Shown here in pieces: positions 21,205-32,480 of a stretch of 60,000 nt of DNA. This stretch comes from Nymphaea colorata (taxonomy: Eukaryota > Streptophyta > Magnoliopsida > Nymphaeales > Nymphaeaceae): the NCBI RefSeq assembly GCF_008831285.2, contig NC_045142.1, positions 25,001,876 to 25,061,875 of the forward strand. Direction: 5' to 3'. Position numbers and translations under genes: made by a program. The notes under the pieces are model-generated. The model was given only the letters and a program-made list of their open reading frames with translations. It did no database searches and was not told the origin of the DNA. Position 1 is the first letter of the stretch, and every line of letters begins with the position of its first letter.

Positions 21205-21880
21205 TTATACATTCAATGCAAACATTAAAGTCTGCAAAATCAAGGGACTCAAGAATTCCTTTTGACATAAGCCTTTACATTCTCTTTTCAGAAATTTGTC
21301 CTAAGCGCTAATGCCATAACATAGTTGAATTCTCTTTGGCTAATTTTCTTTTAGTACCACTAAACGTAACATGCAAGGTTTCATTATATGAAGTAACTGT
21401 ATCAAGCAAATAAAGGTTATCGCTACTAGACAAAGAACCAGTGACAATCAAATTTGAGTACAGAAACAACTTAAATTTACTTCCTTCAAATGAACAATAA
21501 TAACCAAACTTGTTCAATGAGGAAATAGGAAACCAAATTCCGTCTAAAAGATGGTACCACATAAGTTTCTGTCAAATTCAAATAGCAACCAGTCTTTGAC
21601 AATAACCGAAAATCTGCTATGGCTTCAACCTTCGCCTTCTTGCTATCGCCCACATAGATGAATCTTTTAGCATCAATTGGCGTTTGACAATTTAAGCAGC
21701 TTTGCATAGAAACACTTATGTGAGTAGTAGTACCTGAATCTACCCACCAAGTGTTTCTGGGTACTGAAGTTAAATTAACCTCAGAACAAACCAAAGTGAG
21801 AAATGTACCCTTCATTTCACGTCATGCGTGATACTCAGTACAATCCTCCTTCATATGACCTTCACCTTACAAAAGAAGCA
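21205..21880 (-). pseudogene. copia-2 zinc knuckle, protease and integrase zinc domain
   Basis: On the minus strand a CCHC knuckle (CFFC at about 21869-21880, frame broken by one base before the histidine) leads to TWWVDSGTTTHISVSMQSCL, the protease active-site motif. Then come a long protease-to-integrase linker (IYVGDSKKAKVEAIADFRLL, VVPSFRRNLVSYF, DNLYLLDTV) and the HxLGxISEKRM and CIEC zinc-binding words near 21230-21310. Several stops and shifts. This linker is the part deleted in copia-1. Confidence 0.8.
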
Positions 21881-24056
21881 GCCTGATAGGCATTCCTTAT
21901 GCTTCTTTTGTTTCTTAACGGATGATTGGTCAACTGCAACTTCCTTAACAGTCTTTCTTTTCTTACTTAAAAAAAATCGAATCATTTAACTCAGGAATAG
22001 TACTCAAAATTTGTAAATATCATATAAGCAGAACTCACTGTATAAAGAACAAACCAAAGCATGCTCACAATCAATACATGTACAAAGATGAAACAACAAA
22101 TATAAATGAATTTAAATACAATGGCCTAAATCTCATCACAAGGTACCGGTGCAACGTTAATATCCAATCTTTGGATTAAAATACTAACTGCAAGTGGTAT
22201 TCTTGGTCAACAATGAATATAGATAATTAACCCTGTCAAACAACGAGCCTATCTTTGGATTGATTCGCTATTCACATGGAAATTGGAAACCTGAAAAATT
22301 ATCACATATTCATTGCCCTTTATACTTAAATCTGACCAAGCAACAATCCTCCTTTGGGTTGATCATTGCCCGCATGGATCAAGTATACTATCATCTAATG
22401 TTCAAAACAGGCAAATTCGTACAACAGAGGTCACTTTCGCGACATAAAATACAAACTTACTCATTTCAAACAACAGACATTGCCAAAGATTAAATTCATA
22501 ATTCAAATATTCATCTAAAGTACACCCACAAATTTAAAAACATGCAAAACATGATACATGAATTAAAATTTACATACAAAATTTGCCATTCATTGAATCT
22601 AAAACCAAATGATTCAATGATGCGACACATACAAAATTGCCTTACATGAATCCAAAATCTCATGCATAAACCAAATTACATACAAATTTGCCCTACATTA
22701 AATCCAAAACCAAATGATTCAATGATATGGGCTCAAAAGAGTCCAAAATTTTATAAACTGATACCATAATTGTGCTTAAGTGGGTCAAGAACCACTGAAT
22801 CGGCCTTAAAGTGGCCCTTGTCGTTCTTAAACCGCAACTAGAACACCCACATGCCCCTAAATAGGGCTGAACCGGTCCAAAAATTGGACGAACCGTTCAA
22901 AATTAGACCGTATCGGTTCAAAAAACCCACTGACCCGGTTAATAAATGGCTAAAACCGGTTCCAGAACTGAATGAACTGGTTTGAAAAGCCCTGAATCGG
23001 TCTGAAAACTAACTGAATCAGTCTGAAAGTGCACTGAACCGGTCTGAAAACAACTGAACCGTTCTGAAAAGGGTCTGAATCGGTTCTAAAACTGAGTGAA
23101 TCCGTCCTAAATTGGTCTGAATCGGGTTTAAAAAGGTCAGAACCGGTCTCAAAAACAACTGAACCGGTCCAGAAAAGATCTGAATCGGTCCCCAAAAGGT
23201 CCGAAACAGTCTGAATCGGACCGAATCGGTTCTGAATCAGATTGAACCGATCTGAAACCGAATGAACCGGTTCGAGTCTTTTCCAAAAACTGGTTTAAAA
23301 AAATGAATCGATTTACATAACTTAAACCACATGGATACGAGGCGGGTCCGACAGGACCTGACCCGGTCCGAAAAAAACTTAATGCGGGCATAGGTGGGCG
23401 GCAAACGATTTTTTTTTTTTAAAGCTGATGGATCCGGAACGGGTCTGTCAAGACCTGACCCGGTCTGACCCGCCCGCTCTGACCCGCCCGCTCGACCGCA
23501 CGAGCGGTCGCAGGCGTCGTCTCCACCGCCCGCCTGCCGAACGACAGGCGGGCGGTGGCCTTCCACGGGCAGGCCACCCAACTCCGTGGGTGGCCGCCGG
23601 CGGGTGCCGCCAGGACGGCCGGCCGTCGCCCACCAAAAAACCGGCCTTTTTCGGTTGGTTTTCTCCTGTTTTGCAAATCTGCCCTTTCTGAAGTTGGGCG
23701 GCTGAAACGGCAGCCAGAACGCCGCCGGCAAGGGAGTGGGTGGGCATCAGTTCGTCGCACGGCGCCGTCCAGCGACGGTGGACTCCCCGGCGAGGCTGGA
23801 TGTGGCCAGACGGAGGTGGGTGAAGCCCTTTTCTCCCGCTATCGTCCCTCGCTGCCCTTCCTTCAAAACAAAAAACGAAGGTAGGGCGCACAGAAGGCGG
23901 CCGGTCGTCGCCCGAACCGGCCGTCGCAGCCCTCCTACCCCGCCAAAATGCCTGACTCCAGCCGTTGTGCCCCTCCCTTCTCTCCCTTTCTCCGGTTGCA
24001 ACGGAAGCCGACGGCTTCCATCGCCCACGCGATGGAGGCCGTCGCCCCCTGTCCAG
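21881..24056 (-). other. copia-2 leader; gag capsid region missing
   Basis: Upstream (element sense) of the zinc knuckle there is only a short lysine-rich stretch; no NYxxWK capsid region is found. The rest is leader: AT-rich DNA (22000-22860), the ACCGGT minisatellite (22865-23290), an oligo-T run (23409-23420) and a GC-rich zone (23430-24055) with recognisable similarity to the copia-1 leader, for example around GGGTGAAGCCC (7501 and 23818). Open frames up to 254 codons occur because of high GC, but no conserved frame stands out. Confidence 0.7.
22865..23290 (-). repeat. ACCGGT minisatellite in the copia-2 leader
   Basis: About 18 degenerate copies of AACCGGT/AATCGGT followed by CTGAAAA or CCAAAA-like words, spaced roughly 20-30 bases. 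Related to the array at 6931-7165; both encode a GTDSDLFWTGSV word on the element strand. Confidence 0.85.
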
Positions 24057-24073
24057 TTTTTTTTTTTTTTTTT
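24057..24073. repeat. oligo-T tract
   Basis: Seventeen consecutive T (oligo-A on the element strand) between primer site and GC-rich leader. Confidence 0.95.
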
Positions 24074-24160
24074 GAAAACTTGCAGCCGAAGAACAGGGAA
24101 GAACCCAACGAGAAACGCACAAAATCATCCAAAAATTCAACGATTTAACGAAGAACAAGG

Positions 24161-24172
24161 ACTCTGATACCA
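24161..24172 (-). promoter_or_regulatory. copia-2 primer-binding site (initiator tRNA-Met 3' end)
   Basis: ACTCTGATACCA on the plus strand, so TGGTATCAGAGT on the element strand, two bases from the LTR. This is the standard plant copia primer site with one terminal mismatch, and contrasts with copia-1. Confidence 0.92.
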
Positions 24173-24174
24173 AT

Positions 24175-24649
24175 TGATGGGATTTCTCCCCATAATGCAT
24201 ATACAAAACCAAACGTATATACCCTAAAAAAGGATCATGCTCATGCTAAATCATTGAAATAAATATAACCTTAAACTTAAAGCGGAAGCGTACCTGAATC
24301 CATCTGAAGAACTGGACGGTAGATCGCGGTAGGATCTTCCAGGGTCTTTGCGGCGCGCTTGAGGTCTCTCTCAGATGGAGAAGAGGAAAACCCTAGAAAC
24401 CAATGTTTCAAGCAACCATTACACGACCCCAGGGACCACTACCATTTTATAATGAGGACAATTACGAATTCCACCCATCAAAGAGTCCGTAATTGCGTAC
24501 TGGTATCTATACATTTTAAAATTACCCCATACCATCTAAAATGACGTAATATCCCAAAATGCAATCACTTAAGCGGATATTTACGTTAAGACAGCCATAA
24601 TGTCTAAAATTCCTCATAGACATATGTCGGCCCACCAAATGATCTTACA
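24175..24649 (-). repeat. copia-2 5' LTR (475 bp)
   Basis: Direct repeat of 18549-19023 without gaps. On the element strand the TATAAAAT box (24444-24451) is about 200 bases from the LTR start. Followed on the plus strand by AGCTG, the target duplication. Confidence 0.95.
24444..24451 (-). promoter_or_regulatory. TATA box of the copia-2 5' LTR
   Basis: ATTTTATA on the plus strand reads TATAAAAT on the element strand and is conserved in both LTRs. Confidence 0.55.
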
Positions 24650-24654
24650 AGCTG
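24650..24654. repeat. target-site duplication AGCTG, right copy (copia-2)
   Basis: Identical to 18544-18548. Confidence 0.92.
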
Positions 24655-25012
24655 GTTGTAGAAATAGCTCTTAGGTGAACTTTGTCCATTTTGTGGGTTG
24701 TGAACTACATTGGTTTGTGGGGCCTGCCAACATGCAGTCTTCCACTAGTGTTCAGTGGATAATTCATGGCTCTTTCAAGGTACTCCTCTTCTGTTGCCCC
24801 AGCTATTATGATTTTTAGTATGAAAGGTCTATGGCAGAAAATGGAGATAAGGAGAAATTCCCCATTTATATGCACTTCTGGCCTGGGTTCATCTTTGACA
24901 GCAGGACTTCAAGGTGCGTATATTGTTACATCTGTTAGTTAATTCACAACATCCAGGTTTTGATTTTACAATCTCTTATTTATCAGTTGATGGGAAGTCC
25001 ATTATCAAAGAC
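24655..25012. other. non-coding right flank of copia-2
   Basis: No gene motif seen. Together with 18271-18548 it reconstitutes the empty target site. Confidence 0.4.
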
Positions 25013-25414
25013 GGAAAAGGGAATAAATAGAGTCATGGCTTTGATACATTTAAGTACGGACTTGTTTGATGTAAATGTGAAAGCTAATTTTGATCTACAT
25101 GACCTTTAACTGAGTGAGGATGCGTCTTCAATTGTTCGGTCTCACTGGACCTGGGTCCTTACCTAATATAAGTGGAGTAAAACCCAAGTCCAGACTGACT
25201 GAATCCTAGGAATATGAATGGCTTAGGCTGGTATTTAACTCAGGCTTTCCCATGTCCAATCTAATTTCAGATTCAGGTGAGGACGTGGTTCTAGATGTTG
25301 GTACTAAATTCTGGTTCAACTGGGTTGAAATTTGAAAATTTACATGGGGATGAGATCCTTGTTGCATATCCAGGACACAACACAACAAACTGAATACAGA
25401 TCATGTCATCTTGG
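25013..25414 (+). repeat. R2 repeat, copy b (partial)
   Basis: From AATAGAGTCATGGCTTTGAT to GATCATGTCATCTTGGTAC it matches the reverse complement of about 16590-16910, with a roughly 45-base insertion near 25352-25396. It extends slightly further than copy c on the side facing R1. Confidence 0.82.
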
Positions 25415-26226
25415 TACAAATCAAATATCAAAATTGACACAAATTAGTGCTTTGAAGCAACCACAGTTTTGGAATTATTTATCTTTTCTTAATATCTGTT
25501 TGTTCCTTGTATGCTATCTGGACTTGCCACTTGTTGGGTTTTGGTTATAAATTTATAATTAGGTATATGGTCTTCACATGTTTTTATCAAAGATATCATT
25601 TTAAGGAGATGTGACCTAACATTCACATCAAATTTTTGTTGCCATTGGCAGGGAACGATGAATGTATACCAAAAGTAACTTCTATTGCCTCTTATGTAGG
25701 ATTTGCAACATTGTTTAGTATTCTTGATTTTCTTTTTAGAATTTGGAATATTTCAGGCACTCGTGAAAAGGCTTGTACTTTTGGTTTTTCTTTTTCTTTT
25801 TTTAGTCTGTGTGTGTGTGTTATCTTGTAGTTAGTGAGCAACTGTTCAACTTCGTTAGTAAATATAGGTTCATTTCTTCATTTTCTTGGTGAGTTTCTGT
25901 TCATTTTTTTTTTAAATCGCTTCTTTTTTTGTTTGAACTCTCTAACATGCAAGGAAGGTGCAATTCGATAGGTGGGATAAAATCGACAAATCTAGTTGTG
26001 TTTGATTTTTTAGTTTGATTGTGTAATTGAGCTTTTATGTCAGAAGGCACAAGGATTTGTTGAGAATGTTGTACCTTGGAAGATTACCAGTTGGGTCTCG
26101 GTTGGCTTGAGGCCAAACAGGTGTAAAATGGGTATGTACTATCTTTTCATTCTTCAACCTACTTTAAAAGGTACAATTTATCCCTTTGTTTGTGGCCTAC
26201 ATGTGTATTTTTATGCTAGTTTGTGA
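25415..26226. other. T-rich non-coding DNA
   Basis: Lies between R2 copies b and c. It has a (GT)n run near 25810-25821 and oligo-T near 25905-25915. No gene seen. Confidence 0.5.
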
Positions 26227-27511
26227 TTTGTTTGATGTAAATGTGAAAGCTAATTTTGATCTACATGGCCTTTAACTGAGTGAGGATGCTTCAATTGTTC
26301 GGTCTAACTGGACCTGGGCCCTTACCTAATATAAGTGGAGTAAAACCCAAGTCCAGACTGACTGAAACTAGGAATATGAATGGCTTAGACTGCTATTTAA
26401 CTCAGGCTTTATTTCAGATTCAGGTGAAGAATGTTGGTACAGCTGGGTTGAAATTTGAAAATTTACGCAAACTGAATACAGATCCTATCATCTTGGTTCT
26501 GTTTCTAAGCTAGCCAGGACTCAGATCAGTGAGTGAAAACAAACCATTCTACTGGACTGGCTGCAGGTCCGACTTGTTGGTGGTCTTGGATGTAGTCGAT
26601 GCAGTTGAAAATCTAGCTGGTCTGCAGTTAGATGGAACCTAAAAGCTTGTTCCATTTTCAATTTTTCAGAGTAGTGTAAAATACTTTTGCTGTCCCGTGG
26701 TTGCCAATTTATCTCAACTTGTGTGAATTTACCTAGATCTTGGCTGACTAATGCTGGCTGCAAAAAGTTGTCTTTGCAGTAGGCATTAGGTAGGAATGAT
26801 TCGCACAAAGATAGACAAGTAGTGTTTTTGTTTGTTTGTACCTTCTGTTTACGAAATCTCCTGAGCTGACCTGCATGAACAGATCCGAAAATGGGCTTAG
26901 TGGTTGCTCTAAATTTTTAGGGTTAAGTTTGGGAGTCGACCAATTGGGCATGCGAGCGGCCATTTGGAACAGATGCTTGAAGGTTGGTAGTTTTGAATTG
27001 TCAAGAAAAATCATGTCTGTAATGTTTATTGAACTCTTTCAAATATTTTGTTGAAGTTATTCATACCTTGTGATGCAATGGTGCCTAGTTCCTTATCGAC
27101 CATTGCACTGGTTCTGCCATAAAGGTAACATGTACCCCTTCAACTATTTGAAGGGTTAACAAGTCAGGGCAGTGGTGTCAATGGCACATTGAAGCAATCT
27201 TGGGAGTCGCATTGTGTCTTTCAGGGTGATTGACTCCTTAGGAAATTAATTTGCTGGATCCCGAGGAAGGATGGAATAAAAGGGTGGTTACTCATCTGGT
27301 ATCGCTAGATCAAAGGGCTGAATAAGGGGAAAAGTTATGCTGCTGGAAAGGGGTATCCATCTTATTGGTATTGCCCCTTGGGTCATTGGCCATTGTGTGG
27401 AGGAGCCATATTTGTGGTTCAATCTGTATGCATCTGGGTTAAAGGTAATCAGAAGCTAGCCTATGTGATGAGGGATAATAATGTGCTTAGTTATGAAAGC
27501 TATCAGATTCA
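26227..27511 (+). repeat. R2 repeat, copy c: right arm of a 1.3-kb inverted repeat
   Basis: Reverse complement of 15571-16871. Short stretches read protein-like (for example YWYCPLGHWPLCGGAIFVVQ near 27350-27420), but two frames look equally plausible and stops are frequent, so it is not called coding. Confidence 0.88.
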
Positions 27512-28277
27512 GTCATTCTTGGTTCGAATTTGAATTTTAATCTTTAATCTCATTGTTCTTACTATTTATTTGTCCACGTACAATTTAGTTTCCAATGGGT
27601 GATGATCAGAGAATATTATTGCCATTCATAATCTGAAGTTATTAGTCGATGGTAATTGTAGAGGCATGGGAAAAATCAACTGTTCAGGAGTGTGCTAATT
27701 TTATTGTCTACAATAATTGTGCACAATGAGTGGTTATTCTTTTTTAACTGTTATTTGACTGTCCTCAATGTTCAGCATTTTTTTTCTGGGTTGTGACGTT
27801 CTAATACCATTTCTTTTTTTCTGAAGAACTTATAATTTTTATTTTTTAGGATTATTTTTGAAGTATTCTAGGAATTGTAGTTGTTCTTCTATGTCTCCGA
27901 CAAAATTTTCACCACATTAAAAATTGTTTTAAAATATAAAACAAACATAGTTTTTTATTTAAATTTCTTTGATATTTGTAAAATTGACACCAGTTTTCGG
28001 TTGAACAAATTAGGTTGGATTTGCAACATTATTTACTAATCATCATTCTTTTCTAGAATTTTGGATATTTGTCATTAACCTTGCAGGGCACTGGTGGAAA
28101 GGTTTGTATTTTTGTTTGCTTTGTTGATTGGACTCTTTTTTGTGCGTGAAAGTTTACATTGCTTTCAGAAATATGAACCTGATAACTGCACAAAAGATCA
28201 GACAAAAATTTTAGGACAAGCTTGAAAAAATGTGAAGGCAAAGTCTTGTCGGCATCCAACGTTATACTCCAATCCAG

Positions 28278-28333
<56 letters not shown>

Positions 28334-30878
28334 TATGCACATATAAGCTTATTTTATACACACATATAAGCTGATATAAGTTACATATCAAGTAGAAGAA
28401 GTGGACAATCAACTATTGTTCTATTGTGAGTATCAATTGACTACAGTTCACATAGATACTCTCGGGAAGGCACCATACTTTGTTGACATAGCTGAACATG
28501 GGTGCAGCTATGCGGCTTTATATTTTATGTGTATATTTTCTTGCATGTGCTTATTGTTGCTTATATATTTCTTTCTTATGTAACTGTTTCAACAGAGTGT
28601 ATTGTCTTTTTGTTTCTTGGAATTGCAACTTCTACATGACCTTGTTTTGTATGGATCTAACATGGTGTGCATTGTCCCTCTAGGAAAGCCAGTCCTACAT
28701 AAGCATTTCAAGGCAGCGGGTTAGGGCTGGGATCCATCATTGTCCCTTAATAACACATGAATATGAATTTGTATTACTTGGCCAATTATGTCTAAGCACT
28801 TTAGGACCAACACTAATTTAACCAGCTTCAAAATATGAAAAGATCGGTGTAGGCACTTTCAACTTCTGCCTTTATTTTCCGAGGCACACCTTTGTGCTGA
28901 ATGGTTCAACAAAAATATTTTTTTTGCTAATTAGGATTAGCTTATCACATAAGTTTGTGCTAGTGTGATAAGGAACTAAGATATTCTCAAGTAAAATAAA
29001 TTTTAAGTTTATTAATTTGTATTTCTTTGAATGTACCCAATTACTTCATCGTATCAGTAGGTCAACTATACTCAATTTAGTTAATTTATTTAATATAATG
29101 TGTTAGGTGAATGACTTTTTTCTGATCACTTCTAGCAAATTATCTATTGAAAACTTGTATGTACACACACAGTTATTTCTTTTTCATGAAAACTTTTACA
29201 AGGCAAACATGTAATTGTTTACTGATTTAACAATTATTCAAACAAACATATGATGTTTTGGGCTTTTTATTATTTGAAAAGCTTAGGTATATTTTTAGTA
29301 ATATTAAAAAGTTCAGGTATGATTTAAAAAATCACCAGCTTTTTTGTGGTGTGGGAAATTTTATTATGATTATTTTAAATAAAGCTGAAAGTAGAACCTA
29401 GTGATGGCCCCCTCCCAACAGTCCTTATCTTCTATTGGAAAATTAATAATAATGGGGAAGCCATACATGAGTTCGAATCCAATTCATTGGAAATGTTGAA
29501 AGTCGATCATCCAATCATTCATAAAGAATTCTTGATTACCAAGAACAATTCCAGATGCCCTTCTTATAAAGCTATTTGTCAGTTACCCTTGTAATAGTCT
29601 TGTTGAGGTCTATGATCATCCACCAGCCACCGACAGGTGAAATTTCAATGTCTCTATGCCTCTAAGGTTATGACTTTCTTGAAGAACTGAGTGGTTATGT
29701 GTACGTTGAGCAGCTTCTGCACTGTATCTCAAGTGCTTCTACAGCGTTGGTAGTTTATACACAAGATATTCTCGCCGTTGTAAATCTATACTGGTGATGC
29801 GCTCACTGCTAGTTAGATTTTGTTATTTAAAAGTTGTATTGATATAAGATTTTGATTGTGATTAAAAGCGGATATAGGTTTTCTTTTGTTGATATTTGAA
29901 TCCACATTTGTGAACTTTCAATAGAGCAGATATGATGGTAAATCCAATCCAATCTGACTTGTTGAATGGAATGCAATTGAGACAATTTCCTTCTAGAAAT
30001 CAATTTTCTGTCACTATTTTTCAAAATCTTGTCTGCCTCGGAAACTCTAAAATTTGACCTGCTAGATGCAATATTATAATCTCACAAAATCTGTGCAAAC
30101 CCACCTTGCTTGCAGATAACCTTCCTTTTCCTTATGATCAGCTTGCTGGCTGCTTTTCTACATAAAGTAGCTACAAAAACAACAGAAAACAATGAAAAAT
30201 GAAGTTTACAGAACCAACCTGGTTTTTTGAATCGTTTGTCAATGAATTATCATAAACCAAGATTAATGGCGCTTCATCTACATTCAAAAGGGTCGATTAT
30301 TGCTGCTAGCAATTAGTTCTAATTATAATAACATGTTTGCTCGTCATGATTCCATTAAAGGAGCAATACTATCAAGTAAACTAAAATATTGTCTCTGATC
30401 CACTAATGGTGCGGTTTCGGTAAGACCGGGCCGTTTAGTTAATCGGTTGTATATAATGTTCGTTCAATTAACAAGCATACATCATCCAAAGTCAGTGTGA
30501 ACAAAGTACAAAAACACTATTAGTTAACAAACTTTTTGAATCACAATATCGATCTAGGACGTTCAAAGCATTGCATTCCCACTTATTAAAGCGCCCAATC
30601 AAGTTCGAAATGCGGCCCATATGAAAATTAAGGTGAAATCTAAATCACTAATTTATATAACGGAGCAATGTTTGATAGTTAATTCCAACAATGTTAAAAC
30701 AGGGACTAAATTATCCCTTCATGGGGAGAAATTAAACATGGATCGGAACCAAAGCAAACAGAAAACCATCAAACGCTGGTAAAAGATGACCACTTAAGTC
30801 GAGGTAAGCCTTCCCGAGTATTAATTGCGTGTTATCCAGGAAGAAATCCATTAATAAGAACCTCTGTTTCAAGAGTGT
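27512..30878. other. AT-rich non-coding DNA
   Basis: No convincing gene on either strand. Apart from the (TA)n run at 28279-28329 there are many homopolymer T tracts. Around 28080-28100 CTTGCAG followed by GGCACTGGTGGAAAG resembles a tiny exon border, but nothing continues it. Confidence 0.45.
28279..28329. repeat. (TA)n microsatellite, about 25 units
   Basis: Uninterrupted TA dinucleotides. Confidence 0.97.
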
Positions 30879-30965
30879 TTATCTTCTTTTCTTTAATTCA
30901 ATCACCTCCCTCTTTTTGGCCACCCACCATAATCGATCCCACTTCTTCCCAAAGGGTTCTCTCAC
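30879..30965 (-). CDS. candidate terminal exon (…KKWDRLWWVAKKREVIELKK…)
   Basis: On the minus strand the acceptor CTCATTTTCTCATCCACAG is followed by VREPFGKKWDRLWWVAKKRE and VIELKKRR, then TAA. The peptide is strongly protein-like and the acceptor is good. No matching upstream exon was found between here and the transposon at 31454-33776, so it may be a stranded gene fragment. Product not recognised. Confidence 0.35.
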   Translation of the reverse strand: MREPFGKKWDRLWWVAKKREVIELKKRR

Positions 30966-31368
30966 CTGTGGATGAGAAAATGAGTTGAATATGAACGACG
31001 TTTATTTGGTATTGAATTCTCTCCTTGTCATACACAGCAGATTCAACGTTTCTTTTCTTTCTATCACACCTGCCTATTTTAAAACTTGCGAATTAATTAT
31101 GGGTAGCGATGTCAACAAATTTTATTCCCCAACCTCATTTACCATATTTCGATATTTGGGTTATAATTTAAATTCAAAATAGACTCTAATTCAAATATGA
31201 ATGGAAAAAGGTTTTCATATACATACGTACATATCATATCTGAATCACATCAAAGACTTTCAATATGTGTGGACTTTGTTTATTTATTTATTTAAATCTA
31301 AACCCGATTTCAATGGTAAGCATAAATTCCAATGCAATCTAAAACCAATCTGATTTCCTTTTAGTACC

Positions 31369-31450
31369 ACGTTTGATGGGGAGGAAATTCCCTGCAGCAA
31401 TGGAATACAATTTAAAACTTTTAAAAACAATTGTCCTGCCTATCAAACGT
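31369..31450. mobile_element. 82-bp MITE-like element
   Basis: Begins ACGTTTGATGGGGAGGAAAT and ends with the inverted ATTGTCCTGCCTATCAAACGT: about 15 of 21 terminal bases pair. It sits directly against the larger transposon at 31454. No coding capacity. Confidence 0.45.
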
Positions 31451-31589
31451 TAAGGGGGGCGTTTGTTAAGCTGGAAATGTACTGTTCACCAAAAAAAAAA
31501 TTAAATTTCGACCGTTGAGGTCGATCCCGGAAGCATATTTCCACCCGAAGGAATGGCAATATATTTCCAGAAATTTTTTACGGCCCGTT

Positions 31590-31900
31590 AGGCACTCTTC
31601 TTCCTTCCTGCTGCTGCGAGTTCCTCACGCACAGCAGCCGCTGCCTCTTCGTCCTCGTCTTCTCCCTCCTCCTGCTCCGGCCACTCGCCTGCAGAAAAAG
31701 AAAAGGAAGAATGAAAGATAGCGCCACAGAGAAAGCGTCTGGAGTTCACCTTGGTTCTTGGGTGGGCCATTCTTCCTGTGGAATAGAGAGTGTTCTGGCT
31801 CTACCCAACAGGAAATAAACTTGATTTTCTAACCAGGAAGGGAGAGCGAACAAGGAGGGGTTCGGCCTTCGTCGTCCGGTGTCAAGCCCCTAGTGATGGA
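31590..31900 (+). other. 5' UTR-like GC-rich stretch inside the TIR element
   Basis: Pyrimidine-rich and GC-rich DNA with CTCGTCTTCTCCCTCCTCC words, followed by T-rich, intron-like DNA. It resembles the first exon of a plant gene, but no long open frame starts here. Confidence 0.3.
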
Positions 31901-32386
31901 AGGGTATGCGGTTTTCCGGGATGTTAGAGTCGGAATTGTGTCATGTTCTTTTATGGGTACTCTTAGATTTATTTTCGTACTCGAGCTGGTTTCTTTTCAC
32001 GGTGGGGTTGTGGTTTCTCGCACATGACAATAAAAATGGCGTTCCCTTCTTTGTGGGAATTGTTTCTTTGAAGTTTGGTGTTGTGGTTTTGCTGGGGTGG
32101 CAAGAATTGGCCTTTTCTTGTTTAAGTTGTATTTTTTATCGTAATTTTAGTCTGGATTGTTTCCATTGTGTTTTCTAGCTTCGGGGTGATTCCAGATGGT
32201 TTCGTTTTTTCCAAGAGATTTCGTGATTTCTCTTGACAAGCATCTCTGCCTTTGTCATGCTGGGTTTGGATGCGATAAATCTCTTTTTGTTATTGGCATG
32301 GCAAGCTATCGTTTCTTCGCCAGAAGTTGCGAAGGCGAGCAAACAGCAGATCATGGAGACGGAGCTAAGCACTCTTAGGGCGGAAA

Positions 32387-32480
32387 AATGGGCTTGCTCC
32401 CCGCATTTTTTTCAAAGGCAGGTGTTGATAATACACGCCTTCTCGAAGCGACGGACCGGTTCATCCAGAGGCAGCCCAAG
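32387..32480 (+). CDS. candidate coding exon within the TIR element
   Basis: ATG in an AAAAATGGG context starts MGLLPAFFSKAGVDNTRLLE then ATDRFIQRQPK, ending AAG before the donor GTAAAG. An upstream in-frame stop supports this ATG. The peptide is protein-like, but I do not recognise the family, and the following exon was not found. Likely a gene fragment carried by the transposon. Confidence 0.35.

Larger units (their letters stand above)
18549..24649 (-). mobile_element. copia-2: internally deleted Ty1/copia retrotransposon
   Basis: LTRs of equal length (475 bp) at 18549-19023 and 24175-24649 start TGATGGG and end CTTACA, with target duplication AGCTG at 18544-18548 and 24650-24654. A standard initiator tRNA-Met primer site and a purine tract are present. 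Inside, minus-strand pol pieces are recognisable (protease motif, reverse transcriptase with YVDD, RNase H), but the capsid region and the integrase catalytic core are missing. About 17 LTR differences by eye, nearly all transitions and without indels, give roughly 96 percent identity. The element is non-autonomous or was deleted after insertion. Confidence 0.95.

Noticed and set aside
23448-24212. 254-codon open frame on the minus strand in copia-2
   Set aside because: It starts inside the LTR, runs through the primer site and GC-rich leader, is arginine/proline/glycine-rich in the manner of chance GC-rich frames, and is not kept as one frame in copia-1.
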